A stretch of 64,000 nucleotides of DNA. Source: Perkinsus chesapeaki. Its lineage: Eukaryota > Perkinsozoa > Perkinsida > Perkinsidae. The first letter of the stretch is position 1; every line of letters begins with the position of its first letter. Under the pieces are notes generated by a model, which did no database searches, was not told the DNA's origin, and saw nothing but the letters and a program-made list of their open reading frames with translations. This document shows positions 1 through 10,816 of this stretch, piece after piece. A program made the position numbers and the translations under genes. The DNA lies in the NCBI GenBank assembly GCA_013115145.1, contig JAAPAO010000042.1, positions 36,615 to 100,614 of the forward strand. Direction: 5' to 3'.

Positions 1-572
1 TAGACCGCGACGCCAATTGCTGCTGTTTAAAGGGTGCCTGCAAGGGTTGCTTGCATTTACATAACGTTAGGATTACTCTATTCAGAGGTCAGTCTCTTAA
101 AATATTAATAGCAAACTGTGATGTGCTGAAGTCGCTCACTTCCCACCAAAAATGCCCTCCGATGTTGTTTCGAACGAGAACTGTCTTTGAATATTCCGAG
201 ATACTCCACATTCTCAACCAACGCGGATGAAGCCATAGCTGCTATCAGACATATTGTAGCGGGAATCATCTGCCAATAGTCGACAGCAAGGCTGCGGGGA
301 GTCGCGTGCTAAATGGCCGTTTGACGATTACTCGTAGTAATAAACTCCATGCTGTTAAGCACTGTAGGGTAAGCCGCGCGCAAACGGTCACGATAGGTGT
401 CACCTATCAGCCTGATAGTATCAGGTGACCTGAGTAGGACAGTTACCGACTATAAAAAGACAGCTGCAAATGAAGGCAGTACAAAGTCGTTTATTTTCTC
501 AATCACGGACGTCAGTACTATGAAATATCAACATGCGATTGCCACAAAAAATTGCAAGGATAGTGATATTCA
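1..572. other. No gene seen; left flank of repeat
   Basis: Only short unconvincing ORFs occur here, with no splice-linked coding exons, RNA genes or obvious tandem repeats. The stretch ends where the long dispersed repeat begins at about 573. Confidence 0.4.
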
Positions 573-2012
573 TTGTGCGCCGCCCGTTCATTGTACACGC
601 GTACACAGTTCATTCCTCTTGCGAGAGTGAGTTAAGTGAAAGGAAGAAGATCACTGCATCTACTGTGAAAAGTAAATGGCAGTCGACCCGTGTGCAGACA
701 CACTTTTCAAACTGGCTGGAAGGTCTCTGCATCCTCACAGTTTACTTTTGCAAGGGAAATGAACCCCATGCAGAATGGAGGAGATGCCGCACAATAAAGA
801 GAGAGACCAAATTTGACCCTTCGATCACTGTATAAGGGGACCAATCGTTTCGATCGCTCCGGCTCGAATAGTCACATTGTGACCAAATGTATATGCGTGA
901 TTCACGCAGCGTGAAGCCTCTGATCTCCATGTTCGAGTGATTCATCTGAGGCTGAACAGTTAAGCTGAGCTCCACGCTCATATATTCAGAGACTCACTTA
1001 GTGGGCGGCGGCCACTTAGTGGCCGTGAGTCGTCACATGATTAGTGGCTAGTGGAGCGAGAAGGGGTTGCCAGGAGAGACTTGACTCAGTGCCTCTTCTG
1101 TGGCAGAAGTTCTGCCAATTCCAGACCCATTACAATACTTCAAACATCATATATATTTACATAGCCTAACAGACAGAAGCTCATGGAGGTAGACTAGTCC
1201 ACTAGTCATGCTAGACTAGCATTGCTAGTGGACTGCCGATCAGTCACTGAGCAGACCTTGCGACAGGCGTGTACTATAAGCGTTGAAGAAAGGCCAGGAA
1301 AGGTCAAGAAAGGTGATTGTAAGGCCTCTCATCTTCAAAAAGAGCAGGTATGAGTCGGACTCATTGAGTCCTGAGCTCACCGAGTATGTCATTGATGACA
1401 ACAATATAAGAAGGCGCCTCTTCCGAGGCGTTCACTTCATCAGTTAAATGACATTAGATAAGGGAACGCACGATTTCTTTCATGCACTCACTGTCGCTAT
1501 TTAATCACTATGGTAAGAGTCTTAGGTTAATAGCCAAACCTTGCATAGTTTTAAACTCTCGAAGTTGATATATGTTCGTACACGGTACGTCACTTCGCGG
1601 GAAATCGAGCAATGTGATATATCAGAAAGGCAGCCTTTTGAAGGCTCGAGCTTTCGTTTTGTCTTTGGTTTCGCCAACGTACCAGTCATGTCCGTAAGCC
1701 GAGGAGTCATGGTTATGAAGACTCACCGAGTCCGACTCGCTTTGAACGGCTGTATAGTTCAGTCACTGAACTTCAGTGTGAACGATGCCGAGCCGGGATT
1801 ATCGACACTGCTCGTTGCCGCAAGCAAGCCGCTTGATGTAAGCGTACTGAGGCTCAACCCAACACCTCCATTCAAGAATACTGATTTGAAAGCGACTGCT
1901 TACACTCTGATAATATTGGGTGAGCAGTCCAAATACTACTTAAGGCTGCAGATAACAGCCGACAGACAACACGGGGCCCAGCTATGAGAAACTGCTCATG
2001 AATGCATTCCTC
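573..2012. repeat. Dispersed repeat, left full-length copy
   Basis: This block aligns in the same orientation with about 3799-5067. Shared landmarks in order are a start at TTGTGCGCCGCCC, the block around GAACCCCATGCAGAATGG (about 762), the CTGATCTCCATGTTCGAG block (about 917), the TTGCCAGGAGAGACTTG block (about 1067), the ACTAGTCC inverted motif (about 1190), AAGGCGCCTC (about 1411), CCAGTCATGTCCGTA (about 1681) and the GCAGTCCAA stretch near 1923. This copy holds about 230 bp (roughly 1450-1680) missing from the right copy, and extra bases inside the ACTAGT palindrome. No reverse transcriptase or transposase is recognisable. It could be a long terminal-type direct repeat or a non-autonomous element. 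ORFs inside it are not supported as genes. Confidence 0.8.
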
Positions 2013-2070
2013 TAGGACACAAGAAAAAATCTCGTTGGCGAAGCAACATTATAACGGTAGCTGGTGGATG

Positions 2071-3198
2071 CTAGATTTTCTTCTTGGCGAAACCAATAGA
2101 CCCAATATCATAGGTGTATTGGACGAAATGGCCTTTGAAAAGTGGATCACCGATGATCCAACGGTAAGGGGAACTTTGGTTGAAATCAATCCCTTTGATA
2201 CGAAGTCTACAGATCCCTGGACGCTTTAAAGCTCTTGTGTTGTCCTTCCCTTCAATGAATAGCCTTGTAGTAAGTCCTTCTTCATCATCGGCTTTAATGT
2301 CGAACCAGATCTCTGGCAGCTTGCTGATGTCCGTGCAGTTCATTCTTCTCGCTCCATCAATATGAACGAGCTTGCTTATATACTCCAACAACCTGTTGAC
2401 TTCTTTGACGGGTCCCCAAATGCCGCTAGACCCCGAATCGAAAAGAACGCGGGCCTTCTCGATGTGCAGGGCTTCTGACTCCGTTCCAGAGCGATAACCA
2501 GCCTCATCAATATTCAGAATCCAGCCTTGATCATCCCTTTGATGGAGTGTGACAAATGGTGAATGCCAACTAGGATCAGGATCTCCACCTACCGTCAAAT
2601 GCCCGATATCAGCGGATGTCCTTGGATAGGTTATCGAGAAGGCCAATCTGCGTATGGCTCCATCCAAGCCTCGAACCAGCTGATGGATGAAGGAGTAGAG
2701 CTCACGAGAAAATCCCGGTGTCTTTTTCAATGATAAAACCGGAACTGGCGGGATGTAATCCGGAGTATATTGCTTCACTACACCAAGACGATAGTCCGAA
2801 ACATTAACCGTCGTTCCGTTCGGGAGCTTCACAGCAAGAGATGCAGTATGAGGGAAGAACGTAAGAGTAGACCCGTCTACGTAACGAGTAGTGTCGTTCT
2901 CTTTACTGCTCTCCGCACACGAATCACCAGGACAAGAATAACAACCAGCGGTGAAGGTTTTGCATTTCTGTGGACCAAATGCATTTTCATAGAGAACATA
3001 CGTCCTTCTTCCGCCGGTATCGGGTAAAACTCGGACAGTCTGACCATCGAACACCAGCTCGACCCAGAAACTGTTTCCAATCAACTTGATGGGAAAGTCA
3101 ACAGTCCATGGCGGCAGAGCAGCTGAGCAAAAGTTCATAGGCAGAACAGTATGTTGTAGGTAAAATAATATAGGAGCAGCTAGATGACGGGTGATCAT
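2071..3198 (-). CDS. Secreted pepsin-like aspartic protease, copy 1
   Basis: Encodes 375 aa on one uninterrupted exon. The start is placed at the Met beginning MITRHLAAPILF because homology with the copy at 30234 begins about there and a hydrophobic signal peptide follows; the longer ORF upstream is probably untranslated. N-lobe active site is PDTGG (DTG-Gly rather than the usual DTG-Ser/Thr); C-lobe active site is FDSGSSG. The C-terminal signature GDPLFKGHFVQYTYD-x-GSIGFA matches the pepsin-family end motif. Several cysteines in the N-lobe (CKTFTAGCYSCPGDSC) suggest disulfides. It differs from the paralogue at roughly 27 positions, clustered near the C-terminus. It lies between two direct repeats. 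Likely secreted or in an endomembrane compartment; substrate unknown. Confidence 0.88.
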   Translation of the reverse strand: MITRHLAAPILFYLQHTVLPMNFCSAALPPWTVDFPIKLIGNSFWVELVFDGQTVRVLPDTGGRRTYVLYENAFGPQKCKTFTAGCYSCPGDSCAESSKENDTTRYVDGSTLTFFPHTASLAVKLPNGTTVNVSDYRLGVVKQYTPDYIPPVPVLSLKKTPGFSRELYSFIHQLVRGLDGAIRRLAFSITYPRTSADIGHLTVGGDPDPSWHSPFVTLHQRDDQGWILNIDEAGYRSGTESEALHIEKARVLFDSGSSGIWGPVKEVNRLLEYISKLVHIDGARRMNCTDISKLPEIWFDIKADDEEGLTTRLFIEGKDNTRALKRPGICRLRIKGIDFNQSSPYRWIIGDPLFKGHFVQYTYDIGSIGFAKKKI

Positions 3199-3565
3199 GG
3201 TGCTTAAAACAGGGTGGCTGAAGGAAGGAAAGATAGGAATTATTTCTTTCTTTCTTTTCTTTCCTGAAAAGAAAGATAGAGGAAAGAAATTTATACCAGC
3301 GGCCTTCGGCCGCAAGATGGAAAGGTGTCGCTTCGCCTTTGCCAGCGACAATAATTGTCGGTGACGCCGGCAGATTGACGGGGGCAATATCATTCTACTG
3401 TATAGTAGCGCTACCGATGCTGCACCGGTCTTGTGTACTGACTCTAATGGTAGAGCCTCTACCTCCGGAAGGATGTAGAGATAGAGGTAGAGTCCACTCT
3501 CTCTTTAGCATTTATTTTTTGTTTAATGATTTATTCTCTCTCAGCCTGAGAGTCTCAGGTTCTTC
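3199..3565. other. Promoter-side spacer with pyrimidine/purine tract
   Basis: This is the upstream flank of the minus-strand protease. It includes a strongly asymmetric CTTT/GAAA-rich segment at about 3243-3292 that can fold back on itself, and a purine-rich stretch near 3466-3492. Homology with the other protease locus stops a few bases before the start codon, so the two copies have different upstream regions. No gene is supported. Confidence 0.45.
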
Positions 3566-3776
3566 CCGAATGAACCCCATGCAGAATGGAGCAGATGCCG
3601 CACAATAAAGAGAGAGGCCGAATTTGACCTCTCTATTACTGTATGAGGAGACCAATCGCTTCGATCACTTCGGCTCAAATAGTCACATTGTCACCAAGTA
3701 TATATGCGTGAAGCCTCTGATCTCCATGTTCGAGCGATTCATCTGAGGCTGAACCGTTAAGCTGAGCTAATTATAC
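3566..3776. repeat. Partial copy of the dispersed repeat
   Basis: Aligns with about 762-975 of the left copy and about 3985-4180 of the right copy (GAACCCCATGCAGAATGG through AAGCTGAGCT). It is more diverged, with a short deletion near the GTATATATGCGTGAAGCC block. It sits directly before the right full-length copy, so part of the repeat is tandemly doubled here. Confidence 0.8.
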
Positions 3777-3798
3777 TGGATCGGATGGGTTACCCCGA

Positions 3799-5067
3799 TT
3801 GTGCGCCGCCCAACCCTTGTACACGCGTCAGCAGTTCATTCCTCTTGCGAGAGTGAGTTGAGTGAAAGCAAGAAGATCACTGCGTCTACTGTGAAAAGTA
3901 AATGGTAGTTGACCCGTGTGCAGACACAGTTTTCAAACTGGCTGGAAAGTCTCTGCATCCTCACAGCTTACTTTTGCAAGGGGAGTGAACCCCATGCAGA
4001 ATGGAGCAGATGCCGCACAATAAAGAGAGAGACCAAATTTGACCCTTCGATCACTGTATAAGGGGACCAATCGTTTCGATCGCTCCGGCTCAACTAGTCA
4101 CATTGTGACCAAGTATATATGCGCGAAGCCTCTGATCTCCATGTTCGAGCGATTCATCTGAGGCTGAACCGTTAAGCTGAGCTCCACGCTCACCTTATGT
4201 GAGCCACATGATTCTGAGTCACATGCTCAGAAACTCTCTTAGTGGGTCACCCACTGTGGGTGGTGGGCACTTAGCGGCCGTGAGTCGCATGATTCACATG
4301 ATTAGCAAATTAAGCAAGAAGGGATTGCCAGGAGAGACTTGCCCTAGTGCCCCTTCTGTGGCAGAAGTTCTGCCAATTCCAGACCCGTTACAATATTTCA
4401 AATATCATATATTTACATAAACAGTCTAATAGACAGAAGCTCATGAAGATGGACTAGTCCACTAGTCATGCTAGTGGACTGCCGATCAGTCACTGAGCAG
4501 ACCTTGCGACACGCGTGTACTATAAACGTTGAAGAAAGATATTGTAATGCCTTTAATTAAGGGCAGGTATGGTTCCTGAGTTCATCGAGGATGTCATTCG
4601 TTTTCGAGTTGAGGACAATACAAGAAGGCGCCTACTCCGAGGCGTTCACTTCATCAGTTAGATGATGAATGGTTGAAATGATGAATGTCACCTGGTCACG
4701 TACCAGTCATGTCCGTAGGCTGAGGAGTCCTTATTATGAAGACTCACCGAGTCCGACTCGTTTCGAATGGCTGTATAGTTCAGTCACTGGAATTCAGTGT
4801 GAACGATGCCGAGCCGGTATTACCGACACTGCTTGTTGCCGCAAGCAAGCCGCAAGCAAGCCGCTCGCTGCAACTTGCAGCCTGCAAGCGTACTGAGGCT
4901 CAACCCAACACCTCCATTCAAGAATACTCATTTGACAGCGACTGCTTACATTCTGATAATATTGGGTGAGCAGTCCAACAAAGTTAGTACTACTAAAGGC
5001 TGCAGATAACAGCCGACGGACTACAAAGGACCCGGCTATGGGAACCCGCTCCTAGTGGGGGGCATTC
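3799..5067. repeat. Dispersed repeat, right full-length copy
   Basis: Direct-orientation partner of about 573-2012. It contains an intact inverted motif at 4456-4480 (10-bp arms AGTCCACTAG / CTAGTGGACT around TCATG), which is interrupted by extra bases in the left copy. It also has a local duplication of GCAAGCAAGCCGC near 4840-4865. It ends next to a small ORF on the minus strand. Confidence 0.8.
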
Positions 5068-5311
5068 ATTTACAACAAGCACTACAATCTACGTCGCATG
5101 TATTCCGAACTGCTCCACAAGGAATAGCAAATAGATCCGCTCCAGCACTGCCCCCATTGCACCAAGTGCAGAAACCACAGTTACTCTTGCGGCTCAAGGC
5201 TCGTTGAGGAAGATGGGAAGGACGGGCCTTAACTTGGACCATTGAATAAATGACCAATAATACAGGTAAGTAAGCCATAAGGCGGGCGAGGAGGCTGGAC
5301 ATTATATTCAT
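5066..5311 (-). CDS. Possible small cysteine-rich secreted protein
   Basis: An 81-aa ORF starting MNIMSSLLARLMAYLPVLLV, which reads as a signal peptide. The C-terminal half holds eight cysteines, including CGFCTWC and a final CSACC. Secreted-effector-like architecture is the only argument; the family is not recognised and the ORF could be chance. Its stop codon lies at the boundary of the dispersed repeat. Confidence 0.4.
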   Translation of the reverse strand: MNIMSSLLARLMAYLPVLLVIYSMVQVKARPSHLPQRALSRKSNCGFCTWCNGGSAGADLFAIPCGAVRNTCDVDCSACCK

Positions 5312-6531
5312 TATCTAAGGCAATCCATGCTAATGCTGGTAGACCTTAAAACCAATTATGCTGCATTGGGTATCCTTGGCCGTCACTGGGAGACAACTCT
5401 TAATCCCGTCACCTCGGGAGTCCGCTATGCAGATTAGTCACCCGCGTTGTTCATTTTAATTGCTCCAGTATGCAATAATCAGTTGGGGAAGTCCACGGAT
5501 TCACGTGGATTCTTTTCTCTATGCCTTTTGTGGGAGAAGTAAGGCGTTAAACCTAGGACGCTGGAAAGGCGTCCAGAAGCCTGTCTGGAAACGGCCTGTC
5601 TATATCGGAGCGAGGTTATGTCACATGTTACTGTGACACAGTATGGCGAATCTGCCAACGCGGTATACAAGTTTACAGGTAACAACGAACCATACGATCA
5701 ACTAATGATGTCACTAGTGGCCAAATCCTCGCGAACCGATATGTTTGCGCATGCACGACGAGGAACCAGTACGGACGCCGCACACCACGCGAGCCAACAC
5801 CATAGAACAGCAAATAGTCCATATTACAGTGATGTGTAGGTTTGCGTTTCAAGAAGCTGAAAATTCTGACGGGAACTTTCCGTCAGCATCTGTAGTTTCC
5901 TTCGGATTTCCCGTCGGGAAGGGGCACATTTACACTTCAAGGGAAATGTGTATGTTTTGCTTCACACCAAGATCCTCCATTTGAGTTAATAATATCTTGA
6001 GTCTTCCAATCAACAGAGCTAGCAGTTCCATAAGTGCGGAGCCCATGAGCGCCTCCAAAAGGCAAGAAAATTGGACTCTTTGGAATGATCAGAGTCGGAA
6101 AGCACCGCCTGTGCTATGGCAACACGCTCGCGAGTCCAGAAAGTCTAGATGACTCGCCTAGCCGGACGAGAAGCTCTTAATTTTCATCGTCTTCTTCTTG
6201 TACATAACAAGTGATGGTGGCATGGTGTTCACTCGTACAACTTGGTTGAACCAAGTCGGGATCTTGCTATGCAAGATTTGGGATGTATCAGTTGAGTTTG
6301 CTAGGGCTTAGGCTTAATCTATGGCTTATCTAGGCTTAGGGGAGTTGGAGCTTTGCCTTAGTGTGCCAATAAGACCGTCTTAGTAAGAGGGCGTAGGCTT
6401 CGGTATGAGAGTGCATCGGGAGGGTTTCTGAGTCGATTGAGTACACTCGTGTCGTTCAAAACTATCAACAACTCAATCGCAACATTCACAGCAGGAACGA
6501 AGAAACGACAACACACAACACCGATAGTAAT
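5312..6531. other. No gene seen between repeat block and L2HGDH
   Basis: No coding exons with coherent splice phases were recognised on either strand. Short ORFs are low-complexity or overlap one another in conflicting frames. Confidence 0.4.
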
Positions 6532-9500
6532 TTATTCGACAGTTTCCGGCAGTGGCTCTTCTGTTTGCATCCCAAGCTTACCCAGAACCATCTCAGCCAA
6601 GGCTAATGAAGCTGTGAGTCCAGGAGACTCTATACCGTACCTGATAACATCAACACGTGCTGGAAGCCCTTCTCACACTAGCATGCGTATTACAGTGACA
6701 CATATCTTCCGGCGTAGCCATGATCATCAACTATAAAATCACCTCCATCAACTTTTGGCCGAATACCTGAGTAGTCAGCCTCCAAGGAGTCATCCGGTAA
6801 GGCAGGCCAGTAATATCGAATGTTGCCATAGAACTCAGCGGCCCTCGCAGGATCCACTTGGTAGATCTTAGGGTCATCTGAAACACTAAAGTGTCGCAAC
6901 AATGATTGTGTGTGATGGCACACCTAAGTCAACATCATCTGGCAGCCATTCTCCATTGGGCCCGAATTTCAGGCTCTTACCGTCAAGACTTAGTGTGCAA
7001 TGCGTACCTGTTACGCGATGTAAGGGTCATGAAATTCCAGAAAAAGTAGAAGCGTCATTAAGGACATCCGAGGAGACGGCGTTTCCGAAAAGCTGACTGG
7101 TATGAAATCCCATCAACAGAGTACTCTGCGGAGGCAGTTTATGATTCGAGAAAGAAAGGAGTATAGATTACCTAGGCCAGTGGCAGTCGGCTGCGGGTAG
7201 ACTAAACTTTTAAAAGGGAATTCTATGCCGCTCTTAAGTTTGAAATAATTACCCTTCACGAACCTGGAGAGAAAGACAGTTTTATCGGTAGAACCCCGTC
7301 ATCCACTGCACGAAAGAGGTTGATTATGGAGCCTTCAATATTTCCCGCCGAACGTGGAACTCCGGCCATTTGTGCGTTAGCGATGCGCGCTGGCTGAGAG
7401 CGCAAGATGCTGTACCTCCTCCATCAATAGGGAGTGGATAAATTTCCTACCAAGAAAATAGACACAAGCCAACTGAGTTGTTCCAGGCAAGACCGAGCCA
7501 TTCATTTATTAGCTGTTACCGTGCCGCCAAATCCTGCCTCAAACTCATCAGATGATGGGCTCTCGTTTACCCGCCATCAGACACTTAAGCGATATAAGTG
7601 TGTAACAGCAAAACCTCAACAGTGCCATCGATTTTGCACACACTACCGAATTCCTCCGTCACCGCCGCCTCCTATGCCCCAAATATAGCTCACCCAGGTG
7701 TGCGAAGCAGCAGCCTTACCGCGAAAAACCAGCAATGAATCTTTACAATGCCAAGCTTGCCAAGCCGGTAATTACTTAGGACACATTGCTCTGCGCAAAT
7801 TAGAGCCCACGAATCGGCATTGAGATCATGTGCCCCGGCCACACACCGCCAAGCTAAGACATTTTAGCATTATTACAGTGTACCCTGTGCTACACTGCAC
7901 GCATCAATAAGTGTGAGGTTTCCACAATAGATTGATGAGACTAACATTCCAATCTTTATCGGGGATCGAATGGTTAATGGAGGCTAGGGTGGCGAGCACC
8001 CGACAAACAAATATCCCTCAGAGGTATCCAACTCTACATTGGGAAAACGTTCGATTTGGGCCAACTCGGGGGGCCGGTGCAGCAATGATGTAATTCCTGC
8101 GTAGCTCCCCTTGCTTACCGAGTTAGAGGAATGGTAACCGAGGAGTTCTGAGATAACCATAAGTTGGAAAAGTGTGTTGCATGAAGGCCAGCTGCATTTA
8201 TAAGAACATCACATGACATGGTGTCCTCTCCATCATTTAGTGTTAATGTAAATGGAGGCTCACCGGATGAGGCAGCTTCCTCAGAATACGATACACCTGA
8301 GCAAATGCGACATAAAAAGTGAAAAGACAAAACATAACTCTGTAATTGTCTATCCTGCCTCCAGCTTACGGATAAATTCCAGCGTAGGCCCCCCCACAGT
8401 GTCAACGAAAGCGACTGCTAAGAGAGTCCCAAACCACCAAAACATCAATTGTGCCCGATATAGCGACTTGGGGCACGAACGGCCCCTAGATTTGGCTTGG
8501 GTCACTCGCTGCTTTGACATGGATACCCAAACCGAAACCTCTTCCCGCTCAACTTTCGGAGGAAAAGAATACCTCGTCCAAGATTAACAATTCGGGCAAT
8601 GAAAGCCACAAAGATATCTCAGTCAAACATATGTATCATTTAATTCTTACCAGTAACTTTATTGTCAGTTGCAATAATTGCTCCATGCTCCTCAGCATCA
8701 TCCCTCAACGCTTCCATCACAGCATGGGAATCAAACACGGCTGTATGTGGGCTCCATAATGCTGAGAAATCCGAGGGTACCTAGTTGATCATTTCAAACG
8801 AACGAGCGGTATGAGACTGTACTCCATCGGGAAGGTCCTTCGACCAGTTCACATCCTTGGCGCCGTTCTCCTGTGCTTTATGAAGGAGTTCTTCAAGCTG
8901 AGTTTTGTCACGCGCCACGATATATTTGCCGCACTTGAGTGAAGTAATGCCGTGCTGTTCGATGAATCTTTCCATGAGTTGAGCTCCTCTCACACATGTC
9001 TTGGCTTTGACGGAATCTTTCTTATAATAAATACCTAGGTTGACCTGTAAAATGCACGCTTGACATAAAGATACGACTACCTTGGTGAAGCACTTCGCTA
9101 TTTCTGCTACTTGTTTCCTCGCCTATTCGTGAGTTTTTCTCAATGCATATAACCTAGAGAAAATCGACGTGAGCGCGCAGGACAATACCATGTCCAATTG
9201 TCCGACAACGTCTTGATCGTTTTTTTAATTCTGGAAAATTTTCTCGGGAAAAATACATTCACTGAAATTCGACTTGATGATGGCGGCTGAATAACACCCG
9301 AGATGTGGTCAACACCACGGTGTTGATTCTGCTCGTTCTTATTCCTGAAACTTCGTACGAAACATTACTGAAAACCAGTTTCTTCATAAACGGAGTAACA
9401 CTATCACAGATAACCTTCATATAGCAACTCTACTCGGAAAAAGTTTTCGTTGGAAAATCGATGAGACATGACCGACGGTCATGTCTCATTTCCACTCGGT

Positions 9501-10403
9501 GTACGGGGCGAGACGTTGCGCGTTCGGCCCCCACCCCCACAGTTCGCGCCGTGCGGGTAGGGGCCCGCCGGGCGCGCCACAATTGAGCAGGGTGCTGGCA
9601 CCGATAGACCTTAACTACCAAAATGCGTTATCTGGCCTATTTTCGCAACTAACCGTTACATTTTCTTCAAACTTGGCACATCTATACATCTCCGAAAACG
9701 ACCCGGATTCGCGCAAACGTGGTCCCCAGGAATACCCTACTTCACAAGTTATTCAAGCATTTACCACCGGTGACGGCGTCACACCGCTCCGCCGGGAGAC
9801 AGCTTCAGATTTCCACTTTTGGGCCCTGCGTCGCTCCGTCTCTCGCGCAGTTCAGGTTTCACGGCTTTTCCCCCGCGTCGCTCCGCCGACTGCGCATATC
9901 ACATCTGCCATTTCCCGTCACCGACACGCCCGCGGCTCGGAGAGGGGCCCCCATTGTGGGGTCTCTGCGAGCCGCGGCACTGGACGACCGTCCGCAGTAG
10001 TTTATGTGGTAGTTCTTGTGGTTGTTGATGAGTTTTGCCGTCTGTCTCCTGCAGTGGGCGCATATGCCCAACAAACCCTCCGATTTTGCCTCTAGCGGCC
10101 TCAGGACGATCGGCTGCTAGGTCATTGACCGAGAGGAGTCGGCGAATTGCCACAGTACGAAAGCACTTGTTAGAAGGAAGGTCACAAACCTAGGCGTCGA
10201 AAATTTTGACAGTACTTTCCTGTAGAATTTCGTCACCAAAAAAGTCGACAGGAATTCCACGAAAATTTCCCACATTTTTCGGGGATATGTGGAGTTCCAA
10301 GGTTAGCCGAACACACCTCAGTAGCACTGCAACGAGCAAGAGCTCTGGTGATGGCCAATCCAACCACTCCGGCACCAACAACAACACAGGTCTTATCGGC
10401 CAT
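6532..10403 (-). CDS. L2HGDH: L-2-hydroxyglutarate dehydrogenase, FAD-dependent (spliced)
   Basis: FAD enzyme that oxidises L-2-hydroxyglutarate to 2-oxoglutarate, normally mitochondrial. Recognised exons, N- to C-terminal: 10403-10317 ([20 protein letters not shown], the dinucleotide-binding GxGxxG); 9122-9081 ([13 protein letters not shown]); 9034 down to about 8780 ([14 protein letters not shown], then the HGI..CGKYIVA block); about 8775-8660 ([19 protein letters not shown]); about 8250-8128 ([12 protein letters not shown]); about 7262-7170 ([10 protein letters not shown]...LVYPQP); about 7010-6925 ([16 protein letters not shown]); about 6920-6700 ([27 protein letters not shown], quoted only in part by its motif order); final exon with [16 protein letters not shown] and stop at 6532-6534. 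These match the family signature order. A linking exon between the first two (usual VLVLEK region) was not found, so the first large intron is unresolved. No clear mitochondrial presequence is seen. Confidence 0.85.
9461..9489. repeat. 29-bp perfect palindrome
   Basis: Arms of 14 bp (ATGAGACATGACCG and its reverse complement) flank a single A. It lies at the left edge of a GC-rich block inside the large first intron of the L2HGDH gene. Confidence 0.85.
9490..10100. other. GC-rich block in L2HGDH intron
   Basis: Markedly more GC-rich than the surrounding intron, with long open frames on both strands (for example about 9481-10095 plus) typical of GC-rich DNA rather than of a gene. No domain is recognisable. 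It may be an inserted element; no terminal repeats beyond the palindrome at 9461-9489 were found. Confidence 0.35.
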
Positions 10404-10816
10404 GATAAATCTGATAGAAAAATAGGAAAAAACTTATCTGCCATTCGATGATGTTGAGCAAATGAGAGGAATAGAGATTACTATTTCAGAGAAAGTATGC
10501 GGGCAAACAATTCAACGCTAGAAACGTATTCCGAAGTGAAAGTGCCAAAAAATGTATTTTCCAGCAGAAAAAAGCCGCAGGCAGGGATCGAACCTGCGGC
10601 CGATTTGGACGCAGTTTTAAAACATTTGGGAGACTTGGAAAATTTTGACATGAGTGAGCGAATGCCTCTCCCGTCTAATGCATTCAAGGTACCGGCTTTA
10701 TTTTCGCAGTGTTTTCTGTAAAACGGTGCAGGAATGCCTATAAAGGAGGATCTGATGGAATATACAGATTGAATGAGACTTAGGAATTATTAGTTTTACT
10801 ATTTTTCAATCAGAAA
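10404..10816. promoter_or_regulatory. Divergent intergenic region
   Basis: About 410 bp between the start codon of the minus-strand L2HGDH gene and the likely start codon of the plus-strand coiled-coil gene at 10817. Any core promoters for both must lie here or within upstream introns. The interval also holds a tRNA-like 3' fragment. Confidence 0.4.
10568..10601 (-). pseudogene. tRNA-like 3' end (T-arm plus acceptor strand)
   Basis: Read on the minus strand, GCAGG-TTCGATC-CCTGC forms a perfect T-arm, followed by CTGCGGC and then TTTTTT, resembling an acceptor strand and a Pol III terminator. No matching D-arm, anticodon arm or 5' acceptor could be placed upstream, so this is most likely a tRNA fragment or a tRNA-derived element. 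Confidence 0.4.

Noticed and set aside
1681-1740. CTGAGGAG / CGAGTC pieces in the dispersed repeat looked like a hammerhead ribozyme core
   Set aside because: The right copy has CTGAGGA (left copy CCGAGGA) and a possible stem II, but the essential GAAA box is missing (TCACCGA instead), so no ribozyme is supported.
2877-3080. ORFs overlapping the protease gene on both strands
   Set aside because: They are shadows of the protease reading frame, and equivalent shadows appear at the second copy.
9481-10095. 204-aa ORF on the plus strand
   Set aside because: Long frames are open on both strands in this GC-rich stretch, composition is Arg/Pro/Ser-biased, and it lies in an intron; no domain or signal supports it.
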